Of a stretch of 32,670 bases of DNA, positions 9,401-15,855 are shown piece after piece. The stretch's first letter is position 1, and each line of letters starts with the position of its first letter. The stretch covers positions 1 through 32,670 of the forward strand of contig MDLB01000095.1 of the NCBI GenBank assembly GCA_001730085.1. Direction: 5' to 3'. The position numbers and the translations under genes were made by a program. The notes under the pieces are model-generated. The model was not told where the DNA came from and searched no databases. It was given only the letters and a program-made list of their open reading frames with translations. Source of the stretch: PVC group bacterium (ex Bugula neritina AB1). GTDB lineage: Bacteria; GCA-001730085.

Positions 9401-11005
9401 TATGAAAACTATGAGGATCAAGGGTTTGAAAGTGACACTGAAAGAAACAGTGAGGATAATCAACAACAAATTTCTAATGATAATGACAACTGGAGTGACT
9501 ACTCGAGTATGTTCGGAAGCGTCGATTCAACTGAAACTTCTGATACTCAAGATATTACCAAGAGAATGAGAAATTTTCGAAAATTTCTCAACGATACTTC
9601 TAGCCAGGTTGATGAAGATGAAAAAGTGTCTGCTTCGCAACCAAAAGCTTCTTCTACTATGTTATCAAATTTTACAAGCTCTGAAGCTTCTGGAAATGAT
9701 CAACAAGAAATTTCTAATGATAATAACAACTTGAGTGACTCCTCGGGTATGTTCGGAAGCGTCGATTCAGCTGATACTTCTGATAGTCAAGATATTACCA
9801 AGAGAATGAGCAATTTTCTCAACGATACTTTTGTCCCGGTTGATGAAGATGAAAAAGTGTCTGCCGCAGCCAAAAGCTTCTTCTTTTCTATGTTATCAAA
9901 TTTTACAAGCTCTGAAGCTTCTGGAAAGCTTGTAAGTAGCGATTTTAGAAAACCTGAAGATTTCTCTAAACTATCAAATATTTCTGTAGACTCTTCTAAT
10001 ACATTGCAAAGATATTCAACTCAACAAAAAGCTTCTTTCAATGATTCAGGTATAGCATCCACTTCTTCTAATACCTCTTTACCTGAAAACTCTCTCACAT
10101 CTCAAGATGATTATTCTTCAGCTCAAGCCTATCTTCAAAGCTCTTTTGTCAAAGCCTCTTCTTCCATCATACCGGCGGGTTCTGATCATCCCTACTCAGA
10201 ATTCTCTTCTTATGTACAAGAACCAAGACTTAATCTTCAACCGAGCATAAGAGGCCTACTCAATATTGATCAAGTGCCAAGTGAAAAAGATTTAAAAGCT
10301 GTCCCTGAACATTTCAAAGAATCCCTTAATATCAATTTTTCAAATAGTAATCTAAGTGTAAGTGATTCTTTATCGGAAGCCATTCGAGCCTTAAATGAAA
10401 AGTATAAACAAGAAAACAAACCCCTCGTTGAATTTTATTATCATACAGATAGAGACGAACCAAAGCCTTTGATGGCTTCGCCTGTCATGAGAAAAGATAA
10501 TAAAATCATTATAAGTGAACTATTCATAAATTTTCTTATAAAAAATAACTCTTCTTACAAATCTTATCTTACTTCTCTGATAAAAGAGCGTCTATACGAA
10601 ATGTATCATACCGAACAAGAGTCTCTTTTTACAGAACGTGGACGTCTTAATCAAGGTTTTTTTAATAAGTTCATTACAAAGAAAATGTTCAGCTGGTTAA
10701 GTTTATCTCAGGAGGAATTAGATAAACATAGTGTATTCGAAGCTGCTTGGTTCGAACATATAAAAGCTCAAGAAAATTTACCCGCTACAACACCTTATAG
10801 TTCAGATATAAGAATAATGAAAGAAAGATTCATCAAAGAAAAAGATCAATCTAAGCTTCGTAAACTCTCTATTCAAAGCAGTTACAAAGACACAGATTTC
10901 GATACAAGTATGTTAAATGATACCTCTTTTGAGTTTAACGAAGAAAAAATTAGAAATGTTCTAGAAACAATAGCTCTAGAACAAAAAATCGACCTTTCAA
11001 CCTAA
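3476..11005 (+). CDS. Giant secreted protein (2509 aa), third of the related trio
   Basis: This gene takes up nearly a quarter of the window. Residues 1-26 form a signal peptide with an RK-rich start, a hydrophobic core, then CLFSLAPLSP, echoing the SLFG motif of the two upstream proteins. Residues about 50-1800 are Lys/Leu/Ser-rich, appear mostly helical, and match no family I recognise. About 1805-2270 is an acidic, Ser/Asp/Glu-rich linker holding tandem duplications. Residues about 2300-2500 carry the shared C-terminal layout: MASPV (2333-2337), strand KIIIS (2343-2347), helix KERLYE (E2371), and FEAAWFE with E2422. These correspond to an M48-like zincin without its histidines. AAGGGA at 3462-3467 precedes the ATG at 3476. 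There is no lipobox, Cys-rich repeat or autotransporter barrel, so export by Sec to the periplasm or beyond is inferred. Function is unknown; a structural or host-facing role is possible. Confidence 0.88.
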   Translation: MRKNSISIFFLHIISIHLFLSTCLFSLAPLSPLRVDKDQKKQSSPKEQVSLKKPSPETPVESSTNWNHYFEELKASKSTKELQSFWSKVIAENNLKNLLENFIHTQTMDNNLDNAFDSALNKIKILNLTLDYLFSSSIDKEYHEQIQETISNSMITLLDICKESYEARNYLSATQRALQYQKDIEEIYLKFTFSSKRPMTLLTDKVNELLRDFDQKAIDFLNNKRTETFIQNLAENHSPKFIEEYMEIFSFLKYPYMTKKMRKSIKDKIILFDKLLINIFLKNPNASITLKSLPTDKLSFIAQRYSQSKENQSTKQQKDKQGDQDRSEFDESIWSELISSYKSTDFLKTKSWSERDAFFSCVSHLERADFHSKEKPIANLQKPSLETYSLKDLKELFDTRMCLSLLRSLLDRFAHPTIDDKKDISLWLKKIGTLQSLSDIINDQSTEAFTDTVQPSLTPNEKTEALEIIQQSMSELSEYKSFYTSDPNMHSIETLLQAEEKISPAMFSFTSDSDKETDGEDIAKTSLSIENWLKVVLSSLENIQNSSFTHINNADRSSYFVLYNYLKNHDKFVTQESPTSRLEDFYRIWTTTQTLLKSQKEASKQKATGLKFLSKSSVEKVLKKMESNMIKTLEFFPVENTSTWISFLNINKLLQEKENVSENLKRAFRLKEKRMLQASKNVLSSFLKKDLPELLLAPKTDGSSITTALFFVQKCLSNQKKDIKRYLSLGLRESYQQGGWSNIYNLYLFKKNDLLLNPEERERLSIILTTISEIFYREAFPVTLESKTPIDFSPSLNVNDLLASEDFLKQFFSLKNSEVEFFALNLMYQFNSKEALSLIITKLVYYKEYIEKEEADFLKGKRLFTNKSFERHLEKIFIFMVTIRKNAAYRKFFSRSDSLSQTLDINIGNLQKRLPSIFSNSYFTRTQNERSYEEQESRDENIPLFSAQRFNDLYNDMIEFIQSIEENNNPNIYDILIVLDRQKYFQQILNHWQRDIFYSFNKDLLDRKKILDASIQSMIKRYKNSLRRKNAEDSVSVIDKLGLQVDLENFNSSLNDANIALKIFLDTLNKRKTKSQNKLREYLNENFHITVWPIIKDSIEQDLSGTRIRWDQRSLREETLTLLSKMYDESNLTESVTEDSLTIEELLSDQNKFDSLNLEVLEETLEKFLDIQKEDIPTVDSVDKTLANFYKLFEKINALDKNSITPIDKSKALRILIDQRNRYIDSIIPRIDQPLNIEGFLQNKWEQLDSLEFESLSSPLSDSSRMWHFLQETTIKDYFMQSTSYDPLAVQQGPVSINKILTASSSIHAFSSNIENVTYKISMIKLLALILNNIQPLNLSPLSPNLTLPLIKSKAKTNLSAYMYKLNKDLENLQQSVSKLQTEDMPKVWQILSEISSVKNLFENITDSYDVSTLDKKFKSLHKTLISQMKKQSTRSLESMFNQCLRQLSLSPTPNIDPMYLFLQDFRKVISKRKSTFQQSPNKNIIETFYKKYSSYIENFSKISKSDISKPLHIIYLFCDILKKDLPANIRTLNLKDLEANYVSENAFSSLNSFSLDQTLATINPFSFDQALTEYLKDLDIPSTKSSDREKTVISRLRTLINLSYIVKDLDSSYKEKIAATIIQLLSLESLPSMNLTKNPKTFKRYKTTDQLINQFKVSLYIKLGLKYGLNFQGYKNITNISKNLLNINKLGEEFKSYELTNLYPSLIEPELIDILPSLIQPELIGILYRAVENSDFFKILNLFKKYLALDPTKLKTFKSNLDTWITSDPEFSNKTDEELTNFRKRIFNIFTDISTELSSSTSTAPIEITESEKAEAQQLIDNTKMATLSEEDIFSDGSWSDYASSEWDEFTTVNQGEENILQEVASDNKSIDDSPFQWEQDILQKSDILDDRTYEEIDRTYEEIRSSLDIDNIENDNIETIDATFESSENDLLTGEGLVDGEPESYNQEKDPLYAPINKQNPLFVDMEQLSSSIYENYEDQGFESDTERNSEDNQQQISNDNDNWSDYSSMFGSVDSTETSDTQDITKRMRNFRKFLNDTSSQVDEDEKVSASQPKASSTMLSNFTSSEASGNDQQEISNDNNNLSDSSGMFGSVDSADTSDSQDITKRMSNFLNDTFVPVDEDEKVSAAAKSFFFSMLSNFTSSEASGKLVSSDFRKPEDFSKLSNISVDSSNTLQRYSTQQKASFNDSGIASTSSNTSLPENSLTSQDDYSSAQAYLQSSFVKASSSIIPAGSDHPYSEFSSYVQEPRLNLQPSIRGLLNIDQVPSEKDLKAVPEHFKESLNINFSNSNLSVSDSLSEAIRALNEKYKQENKPLVEFYYHTDRDEPKPLMASPVMRKDNKIIISELFINFLIKNNSSYKSYLTSLIKERLYEMYHTEQESLFTERGRLNQGFFNKFITKKMFSWLSLSQEELDKHSVFEAAWFEHIKAQENLPATTPYSSDIRIMKERFIKEKDQSKLRKLSIQSSYKDTDFDTSMLNDTSFEFNEEKIRNVLETIALEQKIDLST
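8588..8659 (+). repeat. 36-bp tandem duplication within the giant gene
   Basis: Two adjacent 36-bp copies (8588-8623 and 8624-8659) differ at only a few bases and encode PSLIEPELIDIL then PSLIQPELIGIL. The unit is 12 codons, so the frame is kept. Confidence 0.9.
9149..9190 (+). repeat. 21-bp exact tandem duplication within the giant gene
   Basis: Identical 21-bp copies at 9149-9169 and 9170-9190 encode DRTYEEI twice in the acidic linker. Exact identity suggests a recent slippage event. Confidence 0.9.
9455..9925 (+). repeat. Large in-frame tandem duplication (240 + 231 bp) in the acidic linker
   Basis: Unit 1 (9455-9694) and unit 2 (9695-9925) align along their full length. Shared landmarks are QQ-x-ISNDN, MFGSVDS, QDITKRM, FLNDT, VDEDEKVSA and MLSNFTSSEASG. 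Unit 2 lacks a 9-bp stretch of unit 1 (extra residues RKF/RNF region). Near 9629-9660 versus 9862-9892 the copies read the same bases in different frames because of paired 2-bp indels, giving PKASS in one and KSFFFS in the other. Confidence 0.9.
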
Positions 11006-11097
11006 ACGAGAAAGTCCAAGATCTCTGTTATTTCAAAAAGATGGGAAATTCCAGAAAAGCTTAAAGTCGTTGCAAAATATAAGACTGTTTCAAGATA
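11006..11097. other. Convergent gap between the giant gene and recJ
   Basis: These 92 bp separate the ends of two converging genes. No hairpin with a T tract could be recognised for either direction, although one might be expected here. Confidence 0.5.
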
Positions 11098-12825
11098 TCA
11101 ATCCTCGTTAGAGTATTGCCAATCTTTCAAGAATAATTGAAGAGAAATTTGACCTTGCCATTCATTCAGGTTCATCTGGTAAAGGATATTGATTGATCTT
11201 TTCTTTAAAAAAACTTGATCAAATTCTTCAAAAAAATCACCTTTGCCAAAAGCCATAACTGTCAACTTTGAACCCTTTTCACCCCCTATTTGTAAACGAA
11301 GGTGTTTTTCTTTAAGCAACCGTGGTCGCATCAAAAGTCTAACATTTTTACTCAAAAAAACAGGTGTTTCATTAGCAGCACCAAAGGGTGCAAGCTTTTG
11401 AATTTCACTGTAGAGGTTCAAGGAAAGATTATCAAAATCGACATCCATGTCTACTCTAATTTTACGAAACATCTGATTGTCTTGAATAGATTTATCCGCA
11501 TAGGTATTGATATGATCTCTCAATGAATCAACATTTTCAGGTGACATAGAAAAACCTGCGGCACAAGCATGGCCTCCATATTTATGTAAAAAAGTTTTCG
11601 AATCATTCAAAGCATCCAAAATATTAAAAGAAGGGATACTTCTACAAGACGCCTTAGCAATATTGCCTTCGGAACCAGCCATCATAATCACTGGTTTATA
11701 ATAAGCCTCCAAGAGACGTGAAGCAACGATCCCTATAACCCCTTCATGCCAATGAGGTTTATATAAAACTAAAACTTTCCCTTGATAATTCCCATCTATG
11801 TTTTCTTTGATCATCTGATGAGCTTCTTCTAGTATGTTCTTTTCGATGGCCTTACGCTCTTGATTATCGTCATTGAGTTTTTGAGCAATATCATAAGCGA
11901 AATTTTCGTCTTTCGAAACAAACATTTTTAAGACATCCGAAGGGTCTCCCAACCTTCCTCTTGCGTTTATACGAGGAGCTATCTGAAAGCCAATATGACC
12001 AACATTTAGAGGCTTACCACTAAGTCCACAAACACTTAAAAGAGACTTTAATCCTATTTTTTTTGTTACGCTAAGTTCGTTTAACCCTTTGCTCACCAAA
12101 ATACGGTTTTCGCCCAATAACGGAACCACATCTGCAACAGTTCCTAGTGTCACCAAGTCCCAAAGCTCATCACTCACACCCAATGCCTGTAAAAGTTTAA
12201 AGGCAACTCCTACTCCTGCCAAATCTTTACACGGATATAATGAATCTTTTCTTTTAGGATTTATAACTGCCAAAGCTTCTGGGAGTGAATCCTTTGGCTC
12301 ATGATGATCTGTAATAATGACATCTATATTTGAAACATTCGCTTTTTCAACAACTTCAAAAGCGGTGACTCCACAATCAGAAGTCACCAATAAAGTCATA
12401 TCATTTAACTTAGCTTTTTTTAAAGCGGCTTCACTAACCCCATAACCGTCAGACATCCGGTTAGGTAAAAAAAAGTCTACGCGCTTAAAACCCATCGCTA
12501 GGAATCCCCAGTAAAGCAATGCCGCAGAAGATATACCGTCCACGTCATAGTCTCCGTGGATCAAAATACCCTCTTGGTGTTTTAAAGCTTGCAAAATCCT
12601 ATCGACAGCAGCACTCATATCTGGAAGAAGAAAAGGATCATGACAGGAAGAAACATCTGGATTTAAAAACGAAGACATCAACTCTTCTGTCTTACAACCC
12701 CTAGCCCACAGCAAAGCACCTACGGTCGGAGAAATCCCAAGCTCTTCACTCAGTTTCTTGATTTGAATCTTTTCTTCTGAAGAATATTCTGGGATATCCC
12801 ACTGCGTTTTAAACGGTCTGATCAA
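11098..12825 (-). CDS. recJ: Single-stranded-DNA-specific exonuclease RecJ
   Basis: RecJ degrades single-stranded DNA 5' to 3' in recombination and repair, using two metal ions held by the DHH phosphoesterase core. The 575-aa length matches E. coli RecJ. Visible motifs are HGDYDVDG (90-97), SDCG (149-152), TDHHEP (172-177), PRINARGRLGDP (284-295), WHEGVIGIVASRL (359-371) and the DHHA1 signature GGHACAAG (417-424), so the enzyme looks intact. Motif III reads DCG where many homologues have DSG or DNG, probably tolerated. The start is a TTG overlapping the secF stop by 4 nt (TTGA), and no strong ribosome binding site precedes it, so translation is probably coupled to secF. It is the last gene of the leftward array. 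Confidence 0.97.
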   Translation of the reverse strand: MIRPFKTQWDIPEYSSEEKIQIKKLSEELGISPTVGALLWARGCKTEELMSSFLNPDVSSCHDPFLLPDMSAAVDRILQALKHQEGILIHGDYDVDGISSAALLYWGFLAMGFKRVDFFLPNRMSDGYGVSEAALKKAKLNDMTLLVTSDCGVTAFEVVEKANVSNIDVIITDHHEPKDSLPEALAVINPKRKDSLYPCKDLAGVGVAFKLLQALGVSDELWDLVTLGTVADVVPLLGENRILVSKGLNELSVTKKIGLKSLLSVCGLSGKPLNVGHIGFQIAPRINARGRLGDPSDVLKMFVSKDENFAYDIAQKLNDDNQERKAIEKNILEEAHQMIKENIDGNYQGKVLVLYKPHWHEGVIGIVASRLLEAYYKPVIMMAGSEGNIAKASCRSIPSFNILDALNDSKTFLHKYGGHACAAGFSMSPENVDSLRDHINTYADKSIQDNQMFRKIRVDMDVDFDNLSLNLYSEIQKLAPFGAANETPVFLSKNVRLLMRPRLLKEKHLRLQIGGEKGSKLTVMAFGKGDFFEEFDQVFLKKRSINILYQMNLNEWQGQISLQLFLKDWQYSNED

Positions 12826-13703
12826 GATTTCTCATTCCAGTAACGCAACAAAGATCCTGCGACGAAAACGGAAGAATATGTCCCAACAATAACACCAATC
12901 ATCAATGCCAATGCGAACTCATGAATCACTGTTCCTCCAAACAAGAAAAGCATCAAAACAACAATAAACGTTGTGATAGAGGTCAAAATGGTTCTACTCA
13001 ACGTTTGATTAATACTGATGTTTATAAGTTCGGAAAAAGATTGATTCTTCGTGTTCATTTTTTTTGTCTCACGGATCCTATCAAAAACAACAATTGTATC
13101 GTTCAAAGAATATCCGACTATCGTCAATAACGCCGCCAATATCTGGATAGAAAGCTCCACCTGAAAGAAAGATAAAAGACCTGCCGTTATCAAAATATCA
13201 TGAAAAAGAGCTGCGATAGCCCCAACAGCATATTTGAATTCAAAACGAAAGGAAACATATATCAAAATACCTAACAAGGCAAAAATCAAAGCATACAATC
13301 CTTGTCGGCGTAAATCTTTCCCTACTGTAGGTCCGACCATTTCTTCACGCATAACTTCGAATTGATCTTCACCGTGAATGTTTTTGATGGCCTCTCGAAG
13401 AGAAGCAATCTCTTCGAGCGATGATCTCACCATAAAAATGGTTTTATTTCCATCGTGAACTTCTTGCAAAGAGACACTTTTTAAATCATTTTTTTTAAAA
13501 GAGTCACGCAAAATTTGAGCAGTTGTCGGTTTAAAAAAAGCGATCTGCTCCATCACACCTCCAGTGAAATCAATGCCAAAGTTTTTTTCTCCTCGAAAAA
13601 AGATAGAAATAACTCCAACACACAGAAAAAAAACAGAAAGAATCATTCCACGCTTCATCTTTCCGACAAAGTCTATATTCATATTTTGGTTCAAAAGTTC
13701 CAT
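12822..13703 (-). CDS. secF: Protein translocase subunit SecF
   Basis: SecF pairs with SecD to use the proton motive force to pull exported proteins through SecYEG. The frame has TM1 near residues 20-37, then the periplasmic FGIDFTGG motif of the P4-like head, VGPTVGKDL, and a block of five TM helices with VGYSLNDTIVVFDRIRE and the conserved SLSRTI-type segment (NQTLSRTILTS). Length, about 293 aa, is normal. I chose ATG at 13703 because AGGAGA (13710-13715) sits 6 nt upstream. An upstream ATG at 13718 in the same frame (298 aa) would place that Shine-Dalgarno sequence inside the coding region. The gene follows secD after a short gap and overlaps recJ. Confidence 0.96.
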   Translation of the reverse strand: MELLNQNMNIDFVGKMKRGMILSVFFLCVGVISIFFRGEKNFGIDFTGGVMEQIAFFKPTTAQILRDSFKKNDLKSVSLQEVHDGNKTIFMVRSSLEEIASLREAIKNIHGEDQFEVMREEMVGPTVGKDLRRQGLYALIFALLGILIYVSFRFEFKYAVGAIAALFHDILITAGLLSFFQVELSIQILAALLTIVGYSLNDTIVVFDRIRETKKMNTKNQSFSELINISINQTLSRTILTSITTFIVVLMLFLFGGTVIHEFALALMIGVIVGTYSSVFVAGSLLRYWNEKS

Positions 13704-13726
13704 GAAAAATCTCCTCATATAAAAAT

Positions 13727-15052
13727 TTATATACTCAAACTTTGCGAAGTGCTTTTGCGATAAAAAAGATCAAATATCGCCCGCGACACAAAAAGAGCCG
13801 TGAACATACTCGATAAAACCCCTACAGAAAGAGTCACAGCAAAACCACGTATCGGACCTGTCCCAAACTTAAACAAAATCAAAGCTGTGATCAATGTCGT
13901 CAAGTTCGCATCCATTATCGTAACAAAAGCTTTGTCAAAGCCAAGCTTCAAAGCAGATTTAACTGTTTTTGATTGACGAAGCTCTTCTCTAATTCTTTCG
14001 AAAATAAGAACATTGGCATCAACCGCCATACCTATCGTCAAAATGATCCCCGCGATACCAGGTAAAGTCAGGGTAGCATCAAAAAAAGAAAGTATCCCAA
14101 CAACAAAAAGGATATTCAGAAGAAGAGAAACATTGGCTATCAAACCTGCACCTTTATAATAAATCAACATAAAAAGGATAACCAAGATCAAGCCCAATAA
14201 AGCTGACTTCATACCTTTCTTGATAGAGTCTGCACCCAATGATGGTCCCACAGTGCTTTCCTGAAGAATCTTGATCGGAGCAGGCAAGGCACCTGCACGC
14301 AAAGAAATAGCCAAATCTTTGGCTTCATCTACCCCAAAACTACCGGATATCTGAGCACGACCTCCAGGTATTTTCTGTTTGATGGCTGGTGCAGATTGGA
14401 CTTTCCCATCTAAAACAATCGCCAAACGACGGTTAACGTTATCACCCGTTAATTTTTCAAACCTGCGTGCACCTTTTTTATTAAACTCTAAGGAAACAGA
14501 AACGCCTCCAAATCCTCCTTGATCAAAAGCGACTATCGCATCTGTCAACATATCTCCGGTCAAATAAGTTGTTTTCTCTATCAAAAGGAACTCTTCTCCT
14601 TGGCTTGTTGCCATTGGTAAAAGCTCATAGTCTCTCTTGTCTGCCGGAGAAAGTTTTCCTTCCAAAGCTTTTTTTCGCTTCTTTTCATTATCAACAACCA
14701 AGCGGAACTCTAAAAAAGCTTGACGCATAATAATATTTTTAATACGCTGAGCTCCTTCTGTTTCAACACCGGGAACCTGTACTATCAAGCGATTATCTGT
14801 ACCTTTTTGAATAATAGGTTCTGCCACACCAAATTCATCCACACGGTTACGTATAATCTCCAAAGCCACATCAACAACATCTTTTTTTTCTTTTTCTGTC
14901 AATTTGGAATCATCAACCTCTAAGGTTAAATAGCTCCCACCCTGCAAATCAAGACCCAGATTTATAGCTTTTTTGAGAGGGGTGATCTTCCATGCCATCA
15001 AAAGAACCATCCCTGCAATCAAAACCCATTTTCGCCGAAAAGACATATTCAT
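13727..15052 (-). CDS. secD: Protein translocase subunit SecD
   Basis: Partner of SecF in the Sec export motor. The 441-aa protein has TM1 near residues 8-24 and GLDLQGG (33-39). The P1 head follows, with IIRNRVDEFGV and the IVQVPG segment, and the late TM block contains GMAVDANVLIFERIREEL and a GPIRGFAVTLSVG segment. It is much shorter than the roughly 615-aa E. coli SecD, which has additional periplasmic sequence, but this size is common outside Gammaproteobacteria. The ATG start overlaps the phosphatase stop by 4 nt (ATGA), with AAGGAG about 11 nt upstream. The M3 codon, 6 nt further in, is a possible alternative start. Confidence 0.97.
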   Translation of the reverse strand: MNMSFRRKWVLIAGMVLLMAWKITPLKKAINLGLDLQGGSYLTLEVDDSKLTEKEKKDVVDVALEIIRNRVDEFGVAEPIIQKGTDNRLIVQVPGVETEGAQRIKNIIMRQAFLEFRLVVDNEKKRKKALEGKLSPADKRDYELLPMATSQGEEFLLIEKTTYLTGDMLTDAIVAFDQGGFGGVSVSLEFNKKGARRFEKLTGDNVNRRLAIVLDGKVQSAPAIKQKIPGGRAQISGSFGVDEAKDLAISLRAGALPAPIKILQESTVGPSLGADSIKKGMKSALLGLILVILFMLIYYKGAGLIANVSLLLNILFVVGILSFFDATLTLPGIAGIILTIGMAVDANVLIFERIREELRQSKTVKSALKLGFDKAFVTIMDANLTTLITALILFKFGTGPIRGFAVTLSVGVLSSMFTALFVSRAIFDLFYRKSTSQSLSI

Positions 15053-15855
15053 GCTTTGACCAGCTCCTTACTTTTATCAATTTTAAAAATAACCGCTGTC
15101 ACATCATCAACGGCACCAGCCTCCTTTGCTTCATCTATCAATTTCCGAACAGCATTTTGACAATTCATTCGTTCACTCAAAAGACAGTTATGTATTTGCC
15201 CTTCTGATAATCCCGAAGTTAAGCCATCCGAACACAAAAGATAAAACCCCTCTCTAAGACACTCTTTATAAAAATCAACCTCCACATCCCTTAAAGCCCC
15301 AATAGCTCTTGTTATCACATTTTCAATTTTCAAAGAAAAAGCATCAGCTTTTCTCACATACTTTTTTGACCGTAACTCTTCAATCAAAGAATGATCGTTT
15401 GTGATTTGTCTGATCAATTGATCATTAATATAGTAAGCACGACTATCGCCCACATTAATAAAACAAATATCTTTACCTTCTCGTATATAAAGAGAAACCA
15501 AAGTTGAACCCATTCCCTTTAGAGATTTTTCTACAGTCGACCTTTTATGAACTTTATCATTCGCTATATGCGCCAACTGTACGAAATTATTCTCATCAGG
15601 GAACATCGCTGCATTTTTTTGACACATTTTCATCTCTTCAAAACATGAATGATCGAGTATATCATATGTTTTAAATACGTCAACCACCATTTCACTAGCT
15701 TCGGCTCCACCATTGTGACCACCGATCCCATCACAGACACATGCTATTTTATTTTGAGGGTCTATAAAAAAGGCATCTTGATTAGAATCGTGCTTAAGCC
15801 CATGTTCTGTCATCCCTGCCATCTCTACCTCAAAGCAAAAATCATTGGGTAACAC
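15049..15855 (-). CDS. PP2C-family serine/threonine protein phosphatase (PrpC/Stp type)
   Basis: Metal-dependent (Mn/Mg) phosphatase that removes phosphate from serine and threonine in proteins. At 268 aa it has the full bacterial PP2C core: NQD (25-27), CDGIGGHNGG with D42, GMGSTL (114-119), VGDSRAY (135-141), ITNDHSL (151-157), ITRAIG (181-186), CSDGLT with D210, and the final VDDVT with D250/D251. The aspartates that hold the metals are present, so it should be active. It has no TM helix and is probably cytoplasmic. The assigned start is GTG at 15855, inside the end of the DUF4340 gene (14-nt overlap); ATG at 15822 is an alternative with GAGGT just upstream. No serine/threonine kinase gene is in the window, so its partner is unknown. 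Confidence 0.94.
   Translation of the reverse strand: MLPNDFCFEVEMAGMTEHGLKHDSNQDAFFIDPQNKIACVCDGIGGHNGGAEASEMVVDVFKTYDILDHSCFEEMKMCQKNAAMFPDENNFVQLAHIANDKVHKRSTVEKSLKGMGSTLVSLYIREGKDICFINVGDSRAYYINDQLIRQITNDHSLIEELRSKKYVRKADAFSLKIENVITRAIGALRDVEVDFYKECLREGFYLLCSDGLTSGLSEGQIHNCLLSERMNCQNAVRKLIDEAKEAGAVDDVTAVIFKIDKSKELVKA

Noticed and set aside
11006-11097. Terminator between the convergent giant gene and recJ
   Set aside because: The only near-palindrome (GGGAAATTCC region) cannot form a stem with a proper loop, and no adequate T tract follows.
12370-12384. Altered RecJ motif III (DCG) as a sign of inactivation
   Set aside because: The third position of this motif varies among active RecJ proteins, and all metal-binding aspartates and histidines are present.
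13704-13718. Upstream ATG at 13718 as the secF start
   Set aside because: It would place the AGGAGA Shine-Dalgarno sequence inside the coding region, while the ATG at 13703 has it at a 6-nt spacing.
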